Of a stretch of 64,000 nt of DNA, positions 45,987 through 57,853 are shown in pieces (position 1 is the stretch's first letter; every line of letters begins with the position of its first letter). The position numbers and the translations under genes were made by a program. Below the pieces are notes generated by a model. It was not told the origin of the DNA. It made no database searches and saw only the letters and a program-made list of their open reading frames with translations. This DNA is from Paracamarosporium sp. OC-R06-R3 (lineage: Eukaryota; Ascomycota; Dothideomycetes; Pleosporales; Didymosphaeriaceae), in the NCBI GenBank assembly GCA_019828545.1, contig JACVRA010000325.1, forward strand, positions 124,001 through 188,000. The letters run 5' to 3'.

Positions 45987-47638
45987 ATGAAGTTTCTTTC
46001 CACCCTTGCTGCGGGATTGCTCGCAGCGGGCCAGGCCGCCGCCGCTCCTAGCCAGGCGGCTGACAACTGCTTGAACAGCAAGAAAGTACCGGCCAGCTTC
46101 CCAGGTGACGCCGACTACGATGAGCTCGCTGAGCCCTTCAACTTGCGTCTCCAATACAAGCCGGCAGCAATTGCGCTTCCGACCACCAACAAGCATGTCC
46201 AAGATGCGGTCGTCTGCGCTGCTCAGTGTGGCCTCAAGGTTCAAGCCAAGTCAGGAGGTCACTCCTACGCTAGTTTCAGCAGCGGAGGAAAGAACGGCTC
46301 GTTGGGTAGGTTTTCTCTAATGCATACTGCAACTCAGTTTCGTTAACAGCGTGCAGTAATCGATCTCCAGGGCCTGCAGACCATTGAGGTGGACAAGACT
46401 ACCAACATCGCTAAGGTTGGCGGCGGTGTCCGTCTTGGTAACCTCGCTCAGGGCGTCTGGGACCAAGGCAAGCGTGCCCTCTCTCACGGTACCTGCCCTG
46501 GTGTTGGTATCGGCGGCCACTTCACCCATGGAGGTTACGGCCACACTTCCCGCCACTGGGGTATTGCTCTTGACCACATCGTTGGTCTCGATGTTGTCAC
46601 TGCAGATGGTAAGCTTGTTCACGCGACTGAGACCGAGAACAAGGACCTTTACTGGGCTCTTCGTGGTGCTGCTGAGAGCTTTGGTGTCGTCACCACCTTC
46701 TACCTCCGCACCGAGGCAGCCCCCGAAGTGATCACCTACTTCCAGTTCCAGTGGGGCGACGCTCTTTTCAAGGACAAGAAGGCATTCACCGACACTTTCC
46801 TTCACATCCAGACCTTCTCCCAGAATGCTTCAGTTGTCGACAACCGCATTTCGTACGGTATTTACCTTGATGGAGTGTCTTCTTACAACTTGGGTGGCGC
46901 TTTCTTCGGCACTGATGTCGAGTTCAACAGTGAGTGGTTTTCCCGTGAGGAGTGGGCATTTGTGGCAGTCCTACAGTTTAGACTAGAGGCTGTGCCATTC
47001 CAAGATGCCATGCAGTCTATACTTTTCATGGTCACTAACTATTTGTAGAAACCATCTTGCCCGAGTTCCTCCGTGGTACGGCTACGCCTGCCAACATCAC
47101 TGTTCAGTCGATGGAGTGGATCCCGTACCTAATCCTTGTGTCTGACAAGACCGACATCAAGGAGCCCCTAACTGGCTATGATGAGCACGACACCTTCTTC
47201 GCCAAGTCCATCACCGTCCCGGAGCCCAAGGGTCTCACTGCCACTACTCTGAACAACTTCTGGGACTACATCAGCAAGCCGGCTCCGTATGCCTACTTTG
47301 TCATCATCAACTTGTACGGCGGTCCCGGCTCAGCCATCAACACCAAGGACACCGAATTCGCTGCCTACAACGACCGCGACTCCCTCTGGGTCTTCCAAAA
47401 CTACGGCACTAAACCCACCACCCTCGACTACATCAACGGCATCAACGATGTCATCATCAAGAGCCAGCCCGATACCCACTTCGGTGCTTACCTCAACTAC
47501 GTCGACCCCTCGTACAGCGCAAAGGAGGCCCACGAACTGTACTACGGCGAGGAGCTTTACAGCAAGCTCGCTACTCTCAAGACGAAGTACGACCCTAAAC
47601 AGACTTTCTGGTTCCCCCAGGCTATTGGTGTGAACTAA
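45987..47638 (+). CDS. Secreted AA7 FAD-linked oxidase (glucooligosaccharide oxidase-like), 493 residues
   Basis: Berberine-bridge-type flavoenzymes of CAZy family AA7 oxidise the reducing end of sugars or oligosaccharides and release H2O2. Exons are 45987-46305, 46357-46929 and 47049-47638. A signal peptide opens the protein (MKFLSTLAAGLLAAGQAAAA). The FAD-binding PCMH domain follows, with KSGGHSY (His92) and SHGTCPGVGIGGHFTHGGYG (Cys153), the pair that binds FAD through two covalent bonds in GOOX-type enzymes. The C-terminal BBE segment contains YLNYVDPSY and YYGEELYSKLATLKTKYDP, including the Tyr-rich stretch that shapes the active site. Intron 1 splices to restore NGSLVIDLQG. Codon use looks strongly C-ending compared with neighbours, suggesting high expression. 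The exact sugar specificity cannot be read from sequence. Confidence in the family is high. Confidence 0.93.
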
Positions 47639-50600
47639 GCTGTGGGCGATATGCATAGCGTGGCGCATTGGGTGTACAGAACATTATGATTATGGGGATT
47701 TCATGCACATGAGTAAATGCAAATACATTTTTAAATCGTACATATAGAATTAATTTTCTGAACCAAGACCTGAGTTTAACGTGACTGATTTTGGCCAGCC
47801 ACGGATGATGTGAGATTGCTGTGTGTGATGCTAGCTGAAGCAGGATGACGACGGTTTGGGAAGAATGGTCAGCGTCTTTTATTGCCTTTTTAGTGCTTAT
47901 TACTGAGTGACAATTAACTCTTTCTGTCAGTAATACTCGAGTCACGATCCATAACAAGCAAGTTGAAGCGCCGCTAGTTTAAAGTTTATTAATCTTGCAC
48001 CAGCACGCAATGATGAGTCTCTTCATCATCACACATATGTACATCTGAACACACCCCATCTCCACATAATTCCCTGGCGAGACTTTAGAGCCAGCACAAG
48101 CACACATATCTTCCAGGGCCTGTAGCATTTAAGTCCCAAGATCCACATCAAGCCGTTCGATGTGTACTTTAGCACTTGAACTTTAACATGGTAGCGTGTA
48201 GAAAGAAATATGGCTGCATGGAGTGGGCTTTATATATATTTTTCCCCGCTGGATGATTACTAAGAGTAAGAGTGCTGCTGCCCGGGAGAGATAAGAAGTC
48301 TTTGTAGCCACTTTGATGAATGTTCACGAAGCAGTATTTTTTGGACAGGAGAGATGTGGTGCGGGAGCTCATGCGACTTTGCATATGGTGGTTGTGGTTT
48401 TAAATTGGCGCATGTAGAATATGGCCTGGTACGGGCTGGTTCAAAGACAGAAAGCAGCTGGTCATGGATCGTAGTTGGGAAAATAGCAAGAAGTGGGTTT
48501 TATAACGGTCCATATTTTCGTCCGCATGGTGTATGTGCTTTTTTATGATAGCAAAGACATCGGAGAAGGAGATCACGGGTTGGACCGGCGCCGACAAGCA
48601 CGTGTGTCTTCATGTTTTGAATTTAGACACAGGATCCACATGTCTCAAGACCTTGGTTTAGTGAGCAAAGCTCGGTTCAGTAGTGTGAAGAGGTGAAGAG
48701 CGATAATGGTGGGTATTTATACCTTTTTTGCGGCTCTTGTGGAGAGGGTAGGCGCAGGTGATTGGTGTGTCATCGGCAGGTGATAGTGGTGATACGCATC
48801 ATCATTTTCCCATATTATGTGGTACATTGTGACTTTGAAAGTCATTAGCAAGCGTGAACACAACCAAGCGCGGTCCATAAGATCAGACATCGCGAGATTT
48901 GTGACACATCGGTTTGTCGAAAAGGTATTTTAGTCCCTGTCCAAGCATTAATCTCGCGGTCTACATTTTTAGAGAGCCCATAAAGGTGATGTGTGTGTGG
49001 TAGAAGAGAAGTCCCTCGAGGGGTGTTTGTACGTTGTCCGCGCACGGCTTCTTCTCGAAGGGGAAAGGTACAGTTCCATAACACTGAGAACAAATGATGG
49101 TGTGTATCATCACTTTGACTGTAATGTGCAACGTCCGATTACTCGCTTTTCTCAGCGCGTGTAAGGGATATATCCACATACATTTCAAGCAAGATGGTGA
49201 ATGTTTTTAGTCCACATTTCCCACGAAGATAACATGTCCCCCTGATAATTAGCTTTTGGAATGTAGTGAGCTGTGTATACACATCCCATCGCCGTATCGT
49301 TGCGTTTTATGGTTTTAAATCCTGGTTGCCGTGTAGAATTGACATGCAGTGGATGTTCTCACACAAGACTCAATATTGGCATGTGGCTTCTGAATTTGCT
49401 TTTATAAAATAGTAAGCGTCGTGTGGGTAAGAATTGCAAAAAGATTCAGCGCAGTATCTAATATATTTCGCTCGGCCGAGTGTGTTGTACTGGATTTGGA
49501 GGTACCTTGGGTGATGGCATTGGTGGGCATCATTATGAGATTTGAGGATAGCAAAGCAAGTATTTAGATGATTCAACGAACACTGAATATGTACCAAAGG
49601 CATGTTTCGTTTGGTATTTAATTCTAGTATGTGAGAACGTCGAAGCGCGCACAGCATCGACAGTTATTTCAAGTTTTTGAGTCACCAACAGCAAGAATGT
49701 TGGAGTATTGAATTATTGTTTTAAACTCCGTTAGTCGCAACGTTCCGTGAAAAGAGAAGAGGATCGTGGGTGAGATAAGGTTGGGTATTTATATTTCCGT
49801 GGAACCAGGACGGCAAGATTTCATGCCTACGCCCATGAAATGAGTGTTCTTGTAGAGGCACAATTGTTAGACCTTGGGACTGAGTACTGCATTTGATTTT
49901 GGTATGGTAAGCCAGCGATGGCAATAGGAACCAATATTCGAGGCAGTGTTGAAAAGGGTGAGACAATAGTATTCTACGACACTGCTTCGGAGGTTGAGTA
50001 CGATCTGTTCTCACTTCCGGAGCGGCCGACTAATTATCGATTTATACAAACCATCGCAGGAAATGATTAAGGTGCTCCATAATATATGTTCTCGAGCATT
50101 CGATAGTTAATTTGATGTTCCATTTCCAAAACGTCATTTTTGGACTGTAGACCTGGCTCATCCTTGTTCCATTTTTTACATTGTTAGAAGATACGAGGCG
50201 CCCATGACATGCATAGATGTCTTCTAAAAACCTCCATAGAATGTGTATCCCACAATGCAATTGTATCTATCAAACAATACAAATCTTTTGTACTGGAATT
50301 TATTATCTACGATCATGCAGCACGAACATATCATACGGGAATCTTGGGTGTACCCTTCTAGTATGAGCTCAATACATGAAGTGCAAATCATGCTACATCC
50401 TACCATATTACGCACTAATTGAGGTCCAAAAACTTGGATGAGAACAGGATCACAAGGTAAATATTAGAAGTCTCAATGATACATCGAGAATACGAACAAA
50501 TGGCCCCCGAGCGCTGATACAAGGGTCTTGTGCACACACAATGAAATGCATGCATCTGAGTCGCAGGGCTATGGCTATCCGACGTATCCAACGACTACAA

Positions 50601-51329
50601 GCGGCTCACAGGATATGGCTGGTTACGCGCAAGGCTGCACGCCGGTAGCCTGATCCAAAGATGGCCGTAAACTAACTAAGAGAGGTGCAACAGTAGAAAG
50701 CGACGTCAGCACTCTCACTTCAACATTAATCTACGAATTCTGCGGAGTCGACTGGCTCGTCCAGATCTGGGTCGAGGAAAAGCATCTTGACACCGAAATT
50801 GAAGATGATTATGAGGGTCCCTTATGGTGAGTATTCGAGACGTGAACACTTTCATGGGTTTATCGAGCTTCGTGGCTGATGTGAGGGAGGGCAGGTGGGC
50901 GCTTTTGGGCCATATACCCTCTCGTCTCTACATCCAGCAATGGACCTTCCTGGACCTATAACACTCTTTATTGGCTCTATACATTGTAGTGAAATTGCGC
51001 ATAGATACTAAATGGTTTTATTAAGAGGGAAAAAACCCACGAGGCTTGATGGGTTTTCTTTCAAGAGCTTCTGAGCTTGTGATTGAGAAGGATAAGACAC
51101 GTCACCGGCGCTTAAGCAAGTAGACCAAGCTATAACCCATTTCAGCGCCTGGATATATCAGGCTCCGCCACCCTGCACGGACCCTAATCCCCATCCTCAC
51201 CTTCAGCTCATTCAGCCTGACCGTTCCATGACATCCACACAGTCAATAATAAACGTTTATATCTGGTTGCTTAATTCGATAAATACTTTCCGCATATGAT
51301 CAAATATCTCCGCTGCCAACGGCACAAAG
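47639..51329. other. Gene-free AT-rich region, 3.7 kb
   Basis: No ORF longer than about 110 codons and none with recognisable domains. The plus-strand sequence is AT-rich with many TTTTAAA/TATTTATA runs through 48.2-50.4 kb. I see no terminal repeats, transposase or reverse-transcriptase motif. The last 100 bp form the promoter of the HET-ankyrin gene. Confidence 0.5.
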
Positions 51330-54316
51330 ATGCGTCTCCTACGGCTTGAGGACGACAATTCACTCAGCCTTGTCGAGTTCATAGGCAACCAAATTCCGCC
51401 TTATGCCATTCTCTCCCATACATGGGGACTTGACGACGAGGAAGTTGTTTTCCGGGATATCCAAGATGGGAAAGGCGAACGCAAAGTTGGCTGGAACAAG
51501 ATTCTTTTTTGCGGACAGCGAGCGAAGCAGGACGGATTACAGTACTTTTGGGTAGACACATGCTGCATCGATAAGTCAAGCAGTAATGAGCTTTCAGAGG
51601 CTATCAATTCTATGTTCCGGTGGTATCAAGTTGCAGCAAAATGCTACGTATACTTGTCTGATGTCTCAACTGCTGGTTGCGCTGGAAACACCACTGGGAA
51701 CACCGCAGAATTCCGGAATAGTAGGTGGTTCACCCGTGGCTGGACATTACAAGAGCTTCTTGCTCCAAGAAGCGCACAATTCTTTTCTATGGAAGGTGAC
51801 CTGCTCGGCGACAGATGCTCCCTCATGCAAGAGATCTGTAGTATTACTGGCATACCTATCGAAGCTCTCCAAGGCAGAAACCTTTTACAGTTCAGCATTG
51901 ATGAGCGATTGAGATGGGTTAAGAAACGAGTGGCGAAGCGAGATGAAGATATGGCATATTGTATGCTAGGCATCTTCGACATCCATATGCCACTCATCTA
52001 TGGTGAAGGCAAGAGCAAGGCATACAAGCGGCTCCTCAGAGAGATAGAGGAGGATTCAAGATCCAAACTAGGCACCCAATTTCGACTTTTAGCGACTGCA
52101 GAGACTAGTGACGATCCGGGGGAAGACGCTCGCAGTTATCAAGTTCCAATTGGATCCAATCGACAGCTCTTGGATGGCTTTGTCAATGGATCACAAGATA
52201 TACCATCGTGCGGACGGATTCCACCAGCGCAGAGTGAAGACTTCAGCTCTCTTCTCATTACGCTCCAAGCTCAAATTACCCAACTTTCGAATCAGCTCAG
52301 CGATCAGCGAACTACCCCACAGTCTCAACCGATTCATAGCCTAGAGAATGCTGATGGGGCCGAAGAGAATCTCGAACTGGCGGAAAGCATTGAAAGACTA
52401 CAAGCTATTGAGTCGAAAGAAGGACATATGAGCGACGAAGAAGCAGAACCGCTCCTTAGCGATCTCGAATGCATCCTATCTTCAATGTCGAAAGACCGGA
52501 ACTATCGCACTGCAATTCCATCAAAGCGGAAATTGAAAGAGCTAGGGAAGGCTGAAGATATCAGTCCACGGGCAATGAAGCGTTTATGCGGTACTGTAGC
52601 TTCATCAAATAGCATTTCTTTGAACGTTGGACGTAAGTTGCGCTCTTATTCATCATTCACTATATAGTCACTTACATTAAGAACCCAGTAACTCGATATA
52701 AGCCAGACAAGGAAAAAAGAGTTCTTCAAAAGCGCAAAACCAGGGCAGTTGTGACTTCAAAATACGAGATAACCATAGCACAATGCGAACGGATCTTCTC
52801 AGCTCTTCAGGCCAGTCAGAGGGAACTTGACCAGACATCAAACATCATACAAACCCTCACACGCATCAGTGTTCGTAAGCGCTCGGGCGTCCAAACAGTT
52901 CTAACAGCTTATTTGCATTGTATCCAAGAACAGGCTTGGAATCGATCTCTACATCCTATCATTAGTCTTGGCAAAATTTTGCCAGATGACTCTCCCGTCT
53001 TCGGTATCGTTAGAAATGGAGATGTAGACCAACTAAGATACCTTCTGAATGAGCACCAATGCTCGCTCAGAGACAGAGATACATACGGAACACCTCTATT
53101 GCATGTATGAGATCCTTAATCTGCGTCAGCAGCTAGCTCTTGCTAAGTCTACTAGTATGCCATGGATCAGCCTAAAATGTGTAAATTCCTTATTGACAAT
53201 GGCGCGGATGTTGATGAGATGGCATGTTGGACGTTCGATAGACGTTATCGTTGGTATGTACCTTTTAAATATTATGTATATTCTTCTATAAAGAAGATTA
53301 TCCTACGTTGTTGTGTGTATTAATTATTCTTTAAATCAAGCCCACCATTACTACAAAACATAAATGAGGCAGAAGTCGTCGATGACAGTATTTTGGAATC
53401 CATCATCGACTGTAAGCGTCTTCTATTACAAGCTGGTGCAGATCCTACTTTACAAGATGGCGAAGACGGTCATACTTTCCATGAAAATACTTTACATGGC
53501 ACTATGGTGAGTCTACGCTTTCGTATCGATATCAACCACAGCTTATCCCATCAGGACTCATTGAAAAATATCTTAGATTTTGGCGAACCATTTATCGACT
53601 TGGAAGAAAAGGATGAAGACGGTATGACTATTTTATGCACCTTGGCTAGAAATTATGGATATGGCTATGATCGCTCAAAGTTCAAGCTTCTACTGGATAG
53701 AGGCGCTGACATAAAAGCTCGAAATTATAATGGGGAAACCTGTCTTCAAATCGCCGTTGACAGAGCGAAGTTCTCACGGCGTATCGAACAGGAGATGGAT
53801 GCCATCGTTCTCTTGGTTCAACGCGGGGCGGATGTATTTAACCAGGACAATCACGGTCGTTCAATTTTCGACACAGCGTATGAATGTTATCACGACGCCT
53901 GGTGTACCCACGGTGGGTATAGGGGTGATCTTTGGGACGCAGTGCTATCAAAATGCGGCTACACCGAGCTTATGCGACGACCAGAAGACAGGATACTTCA
54001 CTATACTAAGAATTACACCCCGGAACACTTTCAAAGGCTCTGGAAAGGAAGAGGACACCTCTGCCCGTATACCCCTGGGAATTCAAAGTTATGCCCGACT
54101 TACAGACGGGAACTGTATCCTTTCGAAGAGTTTAGCTCATCAGAGGAAGATGAAGAAACCTCAGACGAAGAGCTTTCAGAGTGGGAAGAGAATGAAGATG
54201 GAGAACAAGAGCTTCTTAGGTCAAGAATCATCGAAGAAGTATACACTACGGACTCTGAGCAGGATCAGTCTGATTCTGAGGACTTTGGTGGAGTTTCAAT
54301 TGAGCCGGGTTCTTGA
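51330..54316 (+). CDS. HET domain-ankyrin repeat protein (NLR-like incompatibility factor)
   Basis: HET-domain proteins trigger heterokaryon-incompatibility cell death in filamentous fungi. Exons are 51330-52632, 52689-53104, 53156-53253 and 53341-54316, with an additional likely in-frame intron at 53507-53554 (GTGAGT...CATCAG, 48 nt); length is 930 residues, or 914 if it is removed. The HET domain is at about residues 20-160: PPYAILSHTWG, EVVFRDI, YFWVDTCCIDKSSS, INSMFRWYQVAAKCYVYL, SRWFTRGWTLQELLAP, then MAYCMLGIFDIHMPLIYGEG. A predicted coiled, Gln/Glu-rich linker follows (about 290-440). Ankyrin-type repeats come next: YGTPLLHYAMDQPKMCKFLI, DNGADVD, LLLQAGADP, DGMTILCTLAR, LLLDRGADIKARNYNGETCL, LLVQRGADVFNQDNHGRSIF. 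The C-terminus is acidic. No NB-ARC/NACHT P-loop is visible between HET and ankyrins, so this is a compact two-part receptor. Intron 3 (53254-53340) is AT-rich. Confidence 0.85.
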
Positions 54317-55439
54317 TTTGGACTGAGATGTTATATTGTACGTTGCGTTAGGGGAGGTGAAATGGAATAACAACAGCGATATACTAAGCCTTATAATCTC
54401 GAGTGGTCTATTGCATGTCGGTGTAGAGTTTTCATGAAGTCGTAGCCCTGGAAGAGGCAGCAGCATCACGTAATCTTAGCCAAGGGCACTAGCCGCACGG
54501 TCCTTGCCATCGTCTATATAATCTCGTCAGTCCTCTCCATCTCTCCCTTTTTTCTTCTTCATACTTACCTTCTTGGGACTATCCGAGCTCATGAATTCGG
54601 GTGTCAATCGTTCTCGCCTGCATTGCACAGCGCGGAGCTGGGAGCGATTTCAGTCTCCTTCGGGGGCCTGACCGGGGCAATTTTTGCTGGTCGTCATTAC
54701 CTTTTCATTGTTGCTGAGCCGCTGGCCAAGCTTCGAGGAAGAGTGTTCGATTGTGAAGGAAGATTGGTGGAAAGCTAGCCACACGGCTCCGTGAAGGATG
54801 GATTGTTGTGGGTTAGGGTAGTTGCGATGGATGATTCTCGAATTTCGACGCGTTCTATGTTATCTACTGTTGGGACACGATTAGGAACACGTAGTTATGT
54901 CACGCTTGTTGCTGCTCAACTTTTACTTTACGCGTCTTGCCATTCCCATTGCACATCGCGGTATGATCTCACTCTACCCATTGACGCTGTGACGCGTCCG
55001 GGAAACAATGTTCTTAAGTCGAGTATGTTATGCAGGCGCACGGCAAGGCTTATCTCAAGCACGACGATGCCGCGTTGCCGCTGTCGTGAGTCGCTTGTAA
55101 CACTCTACAGTGGGATATTATATCTCAACCCAGTCTATTCCTTAGCCTGATAGGCCCCAGCAGTGGCTGTCTTGGAAGTCTGTCTTCTGACAGTCGACCA
55201 ACGAGCGTCGCTCTGCCTTGTGGTGTCGTATCTTGGTCTTTCTTCCTCAGATCATCGCTTTTCAGTGACTGACTCGAGGCTGTGTCATCGTTTCCTCGAT
55301 CTACCATCGTCTTGTTCCAAAACTAGGCTGCCGTAACGAGTAATGTACTTGTCCAGCTTTTCAAGTACAACCTCCATCCTTCCCTTCCCGTTGTTTCATT
55401 CACATCGGAAGCTCCTTGAACTTTTTTTCGCCGTCCATC
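54317..55439. other. Intergenic HET-ankyrin to RF-1-domain gene
   Basis: About 1.1 kb between converging genes. A frame at 54791-55150 (119 codons) has no domain and is rejected. The sequence before 55440 is CT-rich on the plus strand because it continues the composition of the acidic/basic 3' end of the minus-strand gene. Confidence 0.4.
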
Positions 55440-55967
55440 TCAACCCTCGCTCTTCCTCTCCCCAACCTCAGGCCCCAATCCCTCTGTTACCTCCTCACTC
55501 GGCCCCTCTGTACCCATCTCATCCGCCTCCTCCTTATCTTCCTTCCCCTCTGCTAACGCCCTATACTTCCTCCTCTTCTTCTTATCCGCACTCCCCTTCT
55601 TCCTCCTCACCTCTCTCGCCTTAATCGCCGTCCTCGCCGAATCTCCCAACTCCAACTCCTCAATCCTCTCCCCCAGTATCTTCCGCGCCGTCTTCCTATT
55701 CTGCGACCGCGACCTCGTGTCCTGGCATTTCACGACGATGCCCGTGGGCAGATGCTTGAGCTGCACGGCGGAAGAGGTCTTGTTGATTTTTTGACCACCC
55801 GGGCCGCTGCCCTTGAGAAAGTTTTCTTCGATCTCGGAGTCGAGGATGGCGCGCCGGGGCGGGAGAGGCTTTGCGGAGAGGATGGGCGCGCTGGTGAAGG
55901 CACGGAGGGAGGGGCGGAGGCGTAGGTGGAGGGAGGAGAGGCGGTGCGGGAGGAGTGGGAGGGCCAT
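55440..55967 (-). CDS. RSO55: Mitochondrial RF-1-domain protein (RSO55/MTRFR-like), 175 residues
   Basis: Single-exon gene with the class I release-factor GGQ motif: LKGSGPGGQKINKTSSAVQL, GGQ at residues 57-59, followed by LPTGIVVKCQDTRSRSQNRK. The small family (yeast Rso55/YLR281c, human MTRFR/C12orf65) lacks the codon-recognition domains and works in mitochondrial ribosome rescue and respiratory competence. The first 30 residues are rich in Arg, Leu and Ser without acidic residues (MALPLLPHRLSSLHLRLRPS), as expected for a mitochondrial presequence. After the GGQ domain is a basic helix (KAREVRRKKGSADKKKRRK) and an acidic disordered tail longer than in most family members. It is divergent from the ssSPT gene. 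Confidence 0.88.
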   Translation of the reverse strand: MALPLLPHRLSSLHLRLRPSLRAFTSAPILSAKPLPPRRAILDSEIEENFLKGSGPGGQKINKTSSAVQLKHLPTGIVVKCQDTRSRSQNRKTARKILGERIEELELGDSARTAIKAREVRRKKGSADKKKRRKYRALAEGKEDKEEADEMGTEGPSEEVTEGLGPEVGERKSEG

Positions 55968-56322
55968 TGCTATGGGGAGTGGTTAAGGGTGGAAAAGGTA
56001 AAAATTGGAGGCATTCATCGCAGCATGATGTGTAGAAAGAAGTGAATACGAGCTTGTCTAGATATCTGCGTCATTCACCTTGGCTGGTCTGTTGCTGGCC
56101 GGCGCGCACCTCGCGTTTCATCCGGAGCAACCGCACCAGGAACGCCCGATTCGGAGCGCGCGAAATTTCCCCAGTCCCGGTTCGTCCGCGCGCGCCGTTG
56201 CTCGACGGCGCCCCTTCACCATTCTACCCGTTCAGCGCCGTGCAAATAAATCTTCCACGCTCCGTTGCTCCAGGCTTTAGTTCGGAGAAGCACTACCCAC
56301 ACTACCCCGAGTCCATTGGAGC
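55968..56322. promoter_or_regulatory. Divergent promoter RSO55-like / ssSPT
   Basis: 355 bp between the two ATGs. GC-rich in the middle. Open frames run through it on the plus strand but are not continuous with the ssSPT reading frame. Confidence 0.45.
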
Positions 56323-56837
56323 ATGCTAGATTCAGCCTCCGTGTCTACCGTCATCCTCCTCGCCGCCGCTTCCGCCCTCCTTCTCGCCGCAATGTTCTAC
56401 CCGTCCTCGCTGCTCCGCTGGGTCCAGCGTAAGCGGTACCAGTACGAAGTCACGTTCTCGCTGTACATGTTGACTCCGACCGAGAAGTTCATTCTGAGTA
56501 CGTGGTTTGCCTGCTTCGCTCCCTTCCGCCCCTGACATGCGATCACCTCACCTCCTAGTCCATGAGCATAGGAAACTATATCGAATGCTAACGAAGAACT
56601 TGTGCAGATTCGCTACTCTTCCTCCTCCTCTCGCTCTTCATAATAGCCGCTTCGCTGTACCTCCCCGAACACGTCGCCTTCATGGCGAACCGCATGTTCT
56701 ACTACTTCTCGGGCGACTCTTCGCACTTTACCTCGCAAGTGCCGCCGAAGCCCTCATTTGCGACTGCTGCGACACAATTTCTCAGCAACAACGATGCGTT
56801 ACGGCAAGGAGGACCTGCGGCCGGACATGAATTGTAG
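56323..56837 (+). CDS. Serine palmitoyltransferase small subunit (ssSPT/Tsc3-like), 134 residues
   Basis: ssSPT subunits bind the Lcb1/Lcb2 core in the ER and stimulate the first step of sphingolipid synthesis. Exons are 56323-56497 and 56608-56837; the intron 56498-56607 (GTACGT...GCTAAC...GCAG) joins EKFIL to NSLLFLLLSLFII in frame. The central block YQYEVTFSLYMLTPTEKFIL-NS plus a hydrophobic segment and YLPEHV resembles the animal ssSPT core 'YYQY..TALYML.P.E....NS' and '..MPQH'. An N-terminal hydrophobic segment (STVILLAAASALLLAAMFY) precedes it, giving two membrane helices instead of one. The C-terminal tail is short and polar. Family recognition is by this conserved block only, since the protein is small. 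The gene is divergent from the RF-1-domain gene. Confidence 0.82.
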
Positions 56838-57853
56838 TGAGAGCCTAATCGTGGCTGCGCCGATATAAGGAGATCGACGTGCTGCAAGTCGGTGCAAAGG
56901 GTGCTTCGCTTTTTTTCAGACCCCTTGCACACACCAGCATATGGAGACATGGAGTAATTGAGCTTGTGCTACAAGAGCGCTGCGGCATAAGGGTCGGGCG
57001 CCTGGGGTCGCTCTTCGCATACCTGATCATGGATACCCATGCCGTAACTTAGACTCAGGGGCGTCATTGTACATGCGAGAAAGGCGTTGGGACTTCCAAG
57101 GCCTCCATTCGGGCCGTTGTGTTACCTGCTGAAGATGGCATACTACTTAATGTTAATGATTCACACCACCATGCACATTGACTGCTCGCGTACGTGCCTC
57201 GGCCGGGGTTTCTTCTGCCTGGAGCATGGACATCGTAGAGGCCAGCGCTCGAAGCATTCTAGAAACCTTCTGGAAGGCGGCTAAAGTAGACCATGTCCGC
57301 TGGGATGCCTGTTTCATGCGACGAACACCGTGTATTTGAAATCATTGTGCTAAAGGGTATCCCTGAACCAGGTTCTCAGCCAGTCAGATCGACACGACAT
57401 GACAACGTCAACCCAAGCAACAGCAGGAATGAGCGGTTATATGTGGCACCACGCGACGATCAGGCCATGGGTAGATATGGATATGATTTGGTGATAAGAA
57501 TATGTCGTGCATACTTTCCAGCGTCGCGCTGCAAGAAGCATATCATACAGGATATCCAAATGTGTACATGGCAACTAGCCGAAAGACAAAACAGAGACAT
57601 GAAGCGCGAGATGAAGGGGTACAGCGAACTGTAACAATACCGAAAGTAGCCATGTGCTGCGCCCAAATCGATCCAAAAAAAACCAACCTGCGTTCTTGTC
57701 CAGTGTTCCTCGCACATAAAGATCAGGAGTCTAATCCATTCGTATAGCCAGGAAATGGAAACTCTGCCGATGGCAACGGTGTGTGTCATGGTCCTTGCTC
57801 ATATACAGTCTCTGTGTGCTATCGACATGAAGCAAAACAAAGTCTGGTCATCA
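56838..57853. other. Intergenic, 1.0 kb
   Basis: Convergent region between the ssSPT gene and the minus-strand gene ending at 57854. Open frames at 57293-57634 and 57460-57789 are overlapping, opposite-strand and featureless. No gene supported. Confidence 0.4.

Noticed and set aside
54791..55150. 119-codon plus-strand frame
   Set aside because: No domain, isolated, and no splice partner; average composition of non-coding DNA here.
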